Assembly: GCA_900318545.1 (NCBI GenBank)
Contig: ONLC01000040.1
Location: 1-20,424 of the forward strand
DNA: 20,424 nt
Reading direction: 5' to 3'
From: an uncultured Eubacteriales bacterium
GTDB taxonomy: Bacteria; Bacillota; Clostridia; Oscillospirales; Ruminococcaceae
Below, in pieces: positions 15,259 through 20,424 of this stretch. The notes below the pieces were generated by a model. That model did not search any database, was not told where the DNA came from, and was given only the letters and a program-made list of their open reading frames with translations. The stretch's first letter is position 1. The number at the start of each line of letters is the position of its first letter. Position numbers and translations under genes: made by a program.

Positions 15259-16008
15259 CTATTCTATCCTTCCGGGTGTTTTTCTGTAAAGCTTGCTGTG
15301 TCCTCTTTTGCCCGTATTCTCAACGAGCCCCAGATAGCACAGCACATTAAGCTCCGACCTTGCAAGCTCTGTACCTGTTCTGCATATCTTGGCATAGTCC
15401 TTTGAGGTAAACTCCTCGGGCAGCCCCTCGGGGATAAGCCTTGCATAGTCCTCAGGCCTTTCAAACCAGACCTCATCTATAAGGGCTATCGGCACTCTGT
15501 CACAGCGTGAAGAGCCCCTCTTTCTGTTCTTTGACCAGCCGTTCAGATAACGGATATCCTCAGCCTCGATAAGGCAGACACAAAGCTTAAAGCGTGGATT
15601 GTCAAGTGCGTACTTGATGTCGGGAAGCTCTGAAAAAATATCGTGAAGAGTCGTCCTTCTCGGTGACTTGTGCCGCTCGGACAGCTCCCCTGTTTCGGGG
15701 TCAAGCCAGCGAACATATTTCACAGGGCACAGCGGATAAACCACCGTAACATCGGCATATTCAAGAAAGGCCTCAAGCTTTTTTACAAGGCGATAAAACT
15801 GTCTTGTCTGTATCTCGATAATGCCGTTCTCACCGCAGATATCGGCAACAAAGCTCCCGACCCTGATCTCCTGACTGTCGGGGTCAGGCTCAAAATAGGT
15901 TTTCAGTACAGCGTGCAGAGTTTTCTCTCCGAGCGTTCCTATGCCGTTTCGTGCTCTCTCAGCACCGACGATCTGCTCACAGACCTCTGCAAATCTTAGC
16001 TTGTCCAA
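15259..16008 (-). CDS. Uncharacterised protein with nuclease-like core and probable winged helix
   Basis: A 249-residue protein I cannot name. Residues about 25-90 look like a PD-(D/E)xK-type nuclease core: a helix with E28 (GTLGEKTLHAVLK), then VGSFVADICGENG with D56, then IIEIQTR with E65-x-Q67, a Glu-x-Gln variant of E-x-K. Next come a helix (FYRLVKKLEAFLEY) and strand (VTVVYP), as in that fold. The middle (about 100-190) is rich in basic residues and cysteines. The C-terminus (about 205-245, SELNVLCYLGLVENTGKRG) resembles a winged helix with a basic wing. No signal peptide, so cytoplasmic. TTG start with CGGAG 5 nt upstream; 17 nt after the PrsA-like stop and 2 nt before dacF. Inference: a DNA- or RNA-processing enzyme of unknown role carried in a cell-wall operon. 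Confidence 0.7.
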   Translation of the reverse strand: MDKLRFAEVCEQIVGAERARNGIGTLGEKTLHAVLKTYFEPDPDSQEIRVGSFVADICGENGIIEIQTRQFYRLVKKLEAFLEYADVTVVYPLCPVKYVRWLDPETGELSERHKSPRRTTLHDIFSELPDIKYALDNPRFKLCVCLIEAEDIRYLNGWSKNRKRGSSRCDRVPIALIDEVWFERPEDYARLIPEGLPEEFTSKDYAKICRTGTELARSELNVLCYLGLVENTGKRGHSKLYRKTPGRIE

Positions 16009-16025
16009 GTCAGCTCCGTTTATAC

Positions 16026-17297
16026 TTACGAAACGCTGTCAGCGGTTATCTTATCCCACTTATCAAAGTAGGTAACCTTCATCTTCTCCAGATACTCGGA
16101 GTATACCTTCTCGATAACAGGATAATCGTAGGACTCTATCATGCTCTCGATATTGTTCTCAACGTACTCCATATCTATCGGCAGACGCTTGATGATAAAG
16201 TAGCCGTAGGTTTCATCAACTGTCAGCTCAGAGGACACCTCGTCCTCATCAAGTGCAAATGCGGCTTCGACAAGAGATTCGGGATAGCCTGTTGATCCCT
16301 TCGAGATATAGTAGCCGTTTGTAGCGTCTTCAAGACCTACATCGTAGCCCTCCTTCTCAACAAGCTTGCTGAAGTCATCGGTTTCCTGAGCTTCCTTGAG
16401 CAGGCTCTCAGCGAGCTCCTTAGCCTTATCCTTGGCTTTCTGCTGAGCGTCCTCATCAAGCTGATAGAATGCCATCTGCTTAGCATACACCTTCTCAGAC
16501 AGCGACATAGTATCATAGCTCTCGGCGGTGCTGTCATCAAGCTCAGCCTGCGAGTAGTAAGGTATCATTATATGTATCTCACGGCAGAACTGCTCGGGAT
16601 CCTGAACAATAGTCTTAAAGTCCTCCTTAGTGGTCGCATACTTGCCCTCGTTAATGAAGAGAGTGTCATGCACCTTCTGGTAAAGAGCTGCATTTTTGAG
16701 CATAGTTTCAAAAAGCTCGGGAGTAAGGTAGCTCTTTTTCAGCTCATCCTGAAACGCCTCATCGGTATCGTAGTTAGCCTTTGCAGAATCTATCTGCTCC
16801 TGAACAGATTTAAGATCAGCATCATCAAGTGCTATATCATTTTCCTCTGCAAGCTCCTTTGCGACCATTTCCTGCTTCAGTGATGTAACTACGTCCTCAA
16901 GGAAGAGATCAAAGCCGCCCTCAGTTTCCTTTATAGTGTCGATCGTGGCACCGTAGGAGCTCTGATAACGGTTGAGCGTGTAATAATAATAGTATCTGAA
17001 CATATCAAAGTCAACATCGTATCCGTCAATAGTGCAGACAACAAGATTCGATATATCCTGCTCCTCGCCGTCGATAACAAGGGCTGGGTCGGGCACTGGC
17101 GTCTCGGCAGTTTCACCATCATCAATAAGATCGGAGCCCGGAGTCATCACCTCAGACGATGCAGAAGAGCTGTCTGCCTTTGATGAAGATGATGAGCTTT
17201 TAGAGCTTGATGAGCTGTCGGAATCCTTTGCACAGGCTGTAAACGTACAAACGCACATTGTAAGTGCGAGTGCGGCAGCTAAGTATTTTTTTATCAT
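16026..17297 (-). CDS. PrsA/SurA-like peptidyl-prolyl isomerase lipoprotein
   Basis: A 423-residue lipoprotein foldase. The signal peptide ends with lipobox FTAC (lipidated Cys22), followed by a low-complexity Ser/Asp/Lys linker (about 24-50) holding the domain off the membrane. A SurA_N-type helical chaperone region (about 85-225) has KQEMVAKELAEEN, ALDDADLKSVQEQID and TPELFETMLKNA. A parvulin (PpiC) domain follows (about 236-373: REIHIMIPYYS, then DDFSKLVEKEG, and the closing YGYFIIKRLP). Such proteins fold exported proteins at the membrane-wall interface, including penicillin-binding proteins, which fits the carboxypeptidase two genes downstream. AGAGGAAAG precedes the ATG. A TATAAT lies at 17352-17347 on the minus strand, but its -35 region is poor, so the promoter is uncertain. 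Confidence 0.88.
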   Translation of the reverse strand: MIKKYLAAALALTMCVCTFTACAKDSDSSSSSKSSSSSSKADSSSASSEVMTPGSDLIDDGETAETPVPDPALVIDGEEQDISNLVVCTIDGYDVDFDMFRYYYYYTLNRYQSSYGATIDTIKETEGGFDLFLEDVVTSLKQEMVAKELAEENDIALDDADLKSVQEQIDSAKANYDTDEAFQDELKKSYLTPELFETMLKNAALYQKVHDTLFINEGKYATTKEDFKTIVQDPEQFCREIHIMIPYYSQAELDDSTAESYDTMSLSEKVYAKQMAFYQLDEDAQQKAKDKAKELAESLLKEAQETDDFSKLVEKEGYDVGLEDATNGYYISKGSTGYPESLVEAAFALDEDEVSSELTVDETYGYFIIKRLPIDMEYVENNIESMIESYDYPVIEKVYSEYLEKMKVTYFDKWDKITADSVS

Positions 17298-17379
17298 TTT
17301 CTTTCCTCTTTTCTAAAAATATGACCTCTGAATAAGAGCAGTCTTTATTATAGACCGCAAATGTGACAGGGCGGTGATA

Positions 17380-18171
17380 TCAGCCCTTATCTTTTTTAAT
17401 AAGTATTCTCATAGCGTTCACTGCACAGGCAATACCTCGGCTTACGTCCTCATTTACATTGTCCTCGAGCCCGTCCTTTGAACGCTCAACATTCCAGATA
17501 GCACCTATCACTCCGCCTGCACGAACGTGCCTTGCCGCAGCTACCGAGAATATAGCCGCACACTCCATTTCGGAGGTCAGGCAGCCGCTTCTGAGGTACA
17601 TATCCCAGTTCTCGTTGAGCATTCTGCTCACGGGAACGGAGTCAGGCTCAACCTCTCCGTAGAAGCTGTCCTTGCAGTGTACAACTCCTACATGATATCT
17701 GTGACCGTTCTTGTCCTCCGAAAGAGCCTTTGCCGCCTCGGCAAGAGCACAGGTAACATCAAAGTCAGCGACAGCGGGGTACTCTATCGGGATATACTCA
17801 CGGCTTGTGCCCTCAGACCTTACAGCCGCCTGAGCTATGCACAGATCTCCGCCGTAAACTTTAAGGTCCATTCCGCCGCTTGTTCCCACACGGATAAAGG
17901 TATCAGCTCCGCACTTGATAAGCTCCTCCACAGCTATAGCCGCAGAGGGGCCTCCGATGCCTGTTGAGCAGGCAGTAATCTTTTCGCCGTCAAGAGTTCC
18001 CGTCCAGACGTTGAACTCACGGTTCTGTGCCACCTGACGGGCATTCTCAAAGTGCTCTGCTATCACGGGAATACGCCCGGGGTCGCCTGCTAAAATAACG
18101 TAGCGGCCTACCTCCTCGGGCAGAGTTCTTATATGAAACTGCCTTTCTGTGTCCATTATACTTTTAGCCAT
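17380..18171 (-). CDS. udp: Uridine phosphorylase-type nucleoside phosphorylase
   Basis: A 263-residue member of the PNP/UDP family with normal length. Phosphate-site GDPGR is at 29-33, then STGIGGPS (69-76), RVGTSGG (94-100) with the phosphate-binding Arg94, and TSEMECAAIF (199-208) carrying the ribose-binding E-M-E. HCKDSFYGE (165-173) resembles the uridine-recognition region. It splits uridine (perhaps also deoxyuridine or thymidine) with phosphate to base and ribose-1-phosphate. AAAGGTG precedes the ATG, 19 nt after the MIF-like gene, so it is probably the last gene of the nad operon. A weak 5-bp hairpin (AGGGC/GCCCT) straddles its stop without a T tract. Exact nucleoside preference cannot be fixed by eye. 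Confidence 0.87.
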   Translation of the reverse strand: MAKSIMDTERQFHIRTLPEEVGRYVILAGDPGRIPVIAEHFENARQVAQNREFNVWTGTLDGEKITACSTGIGGPSAAIAVEELIKCGADTFIRVGTSGGMDLKVYGGDLCIAQAAVRSEGTSREYIPIEYPAVADFDVTCALAEAAKALSEDKNGHRYHVGVVHCKDSFYGEVEPDSVPVSRMLNENWDMYLRSGCLTSEMECAAIFSVAAARHVRAGGVIGAIWNVERSKDGLEDNVNEDVSRGIACAVNAMRILIKKDKG

Positions 18172-18190
18172 TTTATATCACCTTTCGGTC

Positions 18191-18532
18191 TCAGAAATTT
18201 GAGCCGTTCCAGCCCCAGTCGTCTGTCGGGAAATACGCTACATAGATCCTATCGGCAGGGATATTAAGGTCAGAATTAAGTATATCGGTTATCCTGCCCG
18301 TAAGATTTGAAAGATTGCCCGATGAAGCACCGCCGTAAAGGCTTACAGTTACCATAGCGGCAGGAGCGTCATCGCCCTTGAACCAGAGCTTGGCACCGTC
18401 CTCGACACCTACCATGAGCCAGCCCTCGGATTTGCCCGGGATAGCTGTGATAGCCTGTCCGAGTTGAGCCTTAACGGACTCTGCTGTATCCTCTGCGATC
18501 TGCTGATTAGTTTTAACGTTAATGTATGGCAT
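18191..18532 (-). CDS. MIF-family tautomerase-like protein
   Basis: A 113-residue protein with the macrophage migration inhibitory factor fold. It begins Met-Pro (MPYINVKT), so processing exposes Pro1, the catalytic base of the tautomerase superfamily. The family block around PGKSEGWLMVGVED, a central PAAMVTVSLYGG, and the ending DDWGWNGSNF are characteristic of MIF and its microbial homologues and are not shared by short 4-OT enzymes. Expected to be a cytoplasmic trimer; bacterial MIF homologues have uncertain physiological substrates. AGGAGG 6-7 nt before the ATG, 14 nt after nadC and 19 nt before udp place it firmly inside the nad operon. Whether it acts on a pyridine or keto-acid intermediate there is speculation. 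Confidence 0.88.
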   Translation of the reverse strand: MPYINVKTNQQIAEDTAESVKAQLGQAITAIPGKSEGWLMVGVEDGAKLWFKGDDAPAAMVTVSLYGGASSGNLSNLTGRITDILNSDLNIPADRIYVAYFPTDDWGWNGSNF

Positions 18533-18546
18533 AATAATTCCTCCTG

Positions 18547-19383
18547 TTATTTTTCTATTTTCATGCTGATGTCAAATGCTTTTACCGAGTGTGTTATAGC
18601 TCCCACAGATATTATATCCACACCTGTCTGAGCGATAGCCCTTACCGTCTGCTCGGAAACATTCCCCGATGCTTCAAGCTTTGCTCTGCCGTCTGCGATC
18701 CTCACAGCCTCAGCCATAAGCTCACAGCTCATATTGTCGAGCATTATAATCTCAACGCCTGTTTCCAGTGCTTCTTTAAGCTCCTCAAGCGTTCCTACCT
18801 CGACCTCAATCTTTACAGTGTGACCGAGCTTCTCCCTGAGAGCCTTGACCGCATTTGTAATGCTTCCGTAAGCGTCAAGGTGAGTGTCCTTCAGCATTAC
18901 ACAGTCTGAAAGGTTATAGCGGTGGTTTCTTCCGCCGCCAACTGTGACTGCATATTTCTGTATAGCCCTGAGCCCGGGGAGCGTCTTTCTCGTATCGGCG
19001 ATAGATGCCTTAGTGCCCTCAGTAAGCTGAACCAGCTTGTTTGTCGCCGTAGCTATACCCGACATATGCTGAACAAGGTTCAGAGCAGTTCTTTCGCCTT
19101 TAAGAAGCACTCTTGTCTTTCCTGTTATGCGTGCTATGATGTCGCCCTTTTTCACACGCTCACCGTCATGGATAAGTATCTCAAACTTAGTTTCGGGGTC
19201 AATAAGAGTAAACACTCTCATTGCTATATCTATACCGCACAGCACGCCCTCGTCTTTGGATACATACTTCGCAGTGCTGACCGCATTTTCGTCTACAAGA
19301 AGGTCGGTAGTAACGTCAATATAGTTAATGTCCTCATTAAGAGCGGTCTTTATAATGTCATCTGTCTGAAACTGCATAAACAT
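18547..19383 (-). CDS. nadC: Nicotinate-nucleotide pyrophosphorylase (carboxylating)
   Basis: A 278-residue quinolinate phosphoribosyltransferase of normal length. The N-terminal mixed domain includes LLKGERTALNLVQHMSGIAT. The barrel carries the substrate-binding TRKTLPGLR, the basic VGGGRNHRYNLSD, VMLKDTHL, the EVEVGTLEE and IMLDNM strands, and the closing LEASGNV and GVDIISVGAITHS. It converts quinolinate and PRPP to nicotinate mononucleotide, CO2 and pyrophosphate, the last step shared with nadB in de novo NAD synthesis. A GTG at 19392 is in frame, but the G-rich AGGGGG (overlapping the previous stop) sits about 8 nt before the ATG at 19383, making 19383 the better start. It is 12 nt from the NadB C-terminal ORF. 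Confidence 0.94.
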   Translation of the reverse strand: MFMQFQTDDIIKTALNEDINYIDVTTDLLVDENAVSTAKYVSKDEGVLCGIDIAMRVFTLIDPETKFEILIHDGERVKKGDIIARITGKTRVLLKGERTALNLVQHMSGIATATNKLVQLTEGTKASIADTRKTLPGLRAIQKYAVTVGGGRNHRYNLSDCVMLKDTHLDAYGSITNAVKALREKLGHTVKIEVEVGTLEELKEALETGVEIIMLDNMSCELMAEAVRIADGRAKLEASGNVSEQTVRAIAQTGVDIISVGAITHSVKAFDISMKIEK

Positions 19384-19395
19384 TTTTCGCACCCC

Positions 19396-19548
19396 CTAGA
19401 AGCCTGCTTCGTAGTCGATATCAAGCTCAACGTTGCCGAAGGCAATGTCGCAGGCCTCGCTCAGAACTATGTATGCGACTGTTGCTAAGTTCCTAGCCTC
19501 GATATAGTCACGGTCAAGCCTGAAGCTGTATCTGTTCAGGAAATCCAT
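19396..19548 (-). CDS. NadB C-terminal segment as a separate 50-codon ORF
   Basis: The 50-residue product (beginning MDFLNRYSFRLDRDY) contains EARNLATVAYIVLSEA, which corresponds to the last helix bundle of L-aspartate oxidase (E. coli NadB has ELRNLVQVAELIV there). It overlaps the nadB stop as TAATG, in a different frame from nadB. Compared from memory with E. coli NadB, roughly 17-20 residues that normally join the two parts are absent, so a frame-changing deletion of about 50 nt, or a true gene split with coupled reinitiation, would explain it. The frame stays open to its stop 12 nt before nadC. No separate ribosome binding site is evident; reinitiation at TAATG is the plausible route. Confidence 0.6.
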   Translation of the reverse strand: MDFLNRYSFRLDRDYIEARNLATVAYIVLSEACDIAFGNVELDIDYEAGF

Positions 19549-20424
19549 TATTTTACAAAGTATGCCTTCTGCATAACTCTCCTGATGTCCGTGCGTATGC
19601 CCTTAGGTATCGGCGGAGCATTCTTATCAACCTTGAATTCATAGGAGACAAGCTCCTTCTTCTCTTCTTTGGAAAGCTTTTCTGCAATGTCCTTTGCTGC
19701 CCTCTTTGAGAACACAAGAGCCTCCAGAAGAGAGTTGCTAGCAAGTCTGTTATTTCCGTGAACGCCCGTATGCGAGCACTCACCGCAGGCATAAAGACCC
19801 TCGACACCTGTTCTTGCCCACTCATCAACGTCGATACCTCCCATAAGGTAGTGCTGACACGGATATATAGGCACAGGCTCTTTTGTAAGGTCATAGCCGT
19901 ATTTGAGAAGATTCTCATAGATCATCGGGAAACGCTCTTTTATGAATTCCGGATCTTTATGACTGATGTCAAGCCAGAATTCGTCCGAACCTGTTCTCTT
20001 TGACTCAAAGATAATGGAGTGCGATACAACATCTCTCGGAGCAAGCTCCAGTCTCTTGTCATACCTGTCCATAAAACGCTCTTTATAGCAGTTTTTGAGG
20101 TATGCACCCTCTCCCCTTACAGCCTCGGAGATAAGGAAGCACTCACGGGTGCTTCTGTTGTTGAAGGCAGTCGGGTGGAACTGTACATAGCTGAGATTCT
20201 TGATTTTCGCGCCCATTTCGTATGCGAAAGTAATACCGTCGCCGGTAGCGATAGCAGAATTGGTCGTAAACTGGTAAACTCTGCCGATACCGCCTGTTGC
20301 GAGTATCATGAAGTGGCAGTTTGCTGTGAGGTAGGTATCGTCCTGCTTTTTAAGAAATGCGGAGTAGCCTGTTGATGTCTGCTTCACGGCGCACATGATA
20401 GTGTTTTCCATTATCTTTACGTTC
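19548..20424 (-). CDS. nadB: L-aspartate oxidase, 5' end beyond the window, C-terminus interrupted
   Basis: The reading frame runs in from the right edge (residues before MENTIM are also open), so the N-terminal FAD-binding GxGxxG part is outside. Visible parts: LATGGIGRVYQFTTNSAIATGDG, VQFHPTAF in the capping domain, GIDVDEW...GLYACGE, and the flavin/substrate block GVHGNNRLASNSLLEALVFSKRA with the conserved Arg of NNRLA. NadB oxidises L-aspartate to iminoaspartate, used with NadA to make quinolinate, so it belongs with the neighbouring nadC. In anaerobes fumarate can replace oxygen as acceptor. The frame stops at AYFVK, about 60-100 residues earlier than family members usually end; part of the missing C-terminus is encoded next door in another frame. 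The catalytic domains look intact, so function cannot be excluded. Confidence 0.88.
   Translation of the reverse strand, partial: NVKIMENTIMCAVKQTSTGYSAFLKKQDDTYLTANCHFMILATGGIGRVYQFTTNSAIATGDGITFAYEMGAKIKNLSYVQFHPTAFNNRSTRECFLISEAVRGEGAYLKNCYKERFMDRYDKRLELAPRDVVSHSIIFESKRTGSDEFWLDISHKDPEFIKERFPMIYENLLKYGYDLTKEPVPIYPCQHYLMGGIDVDEWARTGVEGLYACGECSHTGVHGNNRLASNSLLEALVFSKRAAKDIAEKLSKEEKKELVSYEFKVDKNAPPIPKGIRTDIRRVMQKAYFVK

Noticed and set aside
17347..17352. Minus-strand TATAAT as promoter of the PrsA-like gene
   Set aside because: The -10 is perfect, but every hexamer at 16-18 bp spacing is GC-rich and unlike TTGACA, so it was mentioned only in the gene entry.
17368..17387. Hairpin AGGGC/GCCCT at the end of udp as a terminator
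   Set aside because: Only five base pairs with a 10-nt loop and no T tract on the minus strand; too weak to list as a terminator.
18922..19488. 188-codon plus-strand open frame opposite nadC
   Set aside because: Antisense to a well-conserved gene; Cys- and Ser-rich with no domain signature.

Overview
The window reads as a chromosomal segment of a low- to mid-GC anaerobic Firmicute, most likely a Ruminococcus-type member of the Oscillospiraceae (Clostridia). This rests on Clostridia-style protein families (a tRNA-Phe T-box ahead of pheST, IreB, a fermentative AdhE, a PdaA-like deacetylase, PrsA-type and DacF-type cell-wall proteins), strong AGGAGG ribosome binding sites, near-consensus SigA promoters with 17-bp spacers, and AG-rich codon use. 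The genus is an inference. No phage, plasmid, transposase or CRISPR genes are visible.

Left part, plus strand. Positions 12-3833 hold a tight four-gene operon: a TetR-family regulator, an ABC ATPase and two ABC-2 type membrane proteins, most simply a self-regulated exporter. A SigA-type promoter (3857-3885) then drives a T-box leader with a UUC specifier and an intrinsic terminator, followed by pheS and pheT. Two nearly identical 94-bp tandem units sit between the T-box terminator and pheS. ireB follows with its own promoter and a strong terminator, and two 90-bp tandem units begin inside the last codons of ireB. The two arrays share a core of about 50-70 bp, and each has also duplicated DNA specific to its own locus. 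This is the most unusual signal in the window. A PdaA-like lipoprotein deacetylase follows.

Middle. A small lipoprotein of unknown function and an APH-fold kinase-like protein lie on the minus strand, each with a near-perfect promoter. The kinase-like protein has Asn in place of the catalytic Asp. A divergent adhE follows, with two stacked promoters, a perfect hairpin between them, and a Rex-like site over the proximal -35 box. adhE and dacF converge on a shared bidirectional terminator.

Right part, minus strand. Reading leftward from the right edge: nadB (5' end outside the window), a separate 50-codon ORF encoding the NadB C-terminal segment, nadC, a MIF-family tautomerase and a uridine phosphorylase form one tightly packed operon (de novo NAD synthesis plus nucleoside salvage). 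Next come a PrsA-like foldase lipoprotein, a nuclease-like protein with a probable winged helix, and a DacF-type D,D-carboxypeptidase. The last two use TTG starts and are packed closely enough for translational coupling.

Most genes are housekeeping. The second-look items are the repeat element with co-duplicated flanks, the split nadB, the uncharacterised nuclease-like protein, the Asp-to-Asn kinase, the MIF homologue in a NAD operon, and the adhE control region.
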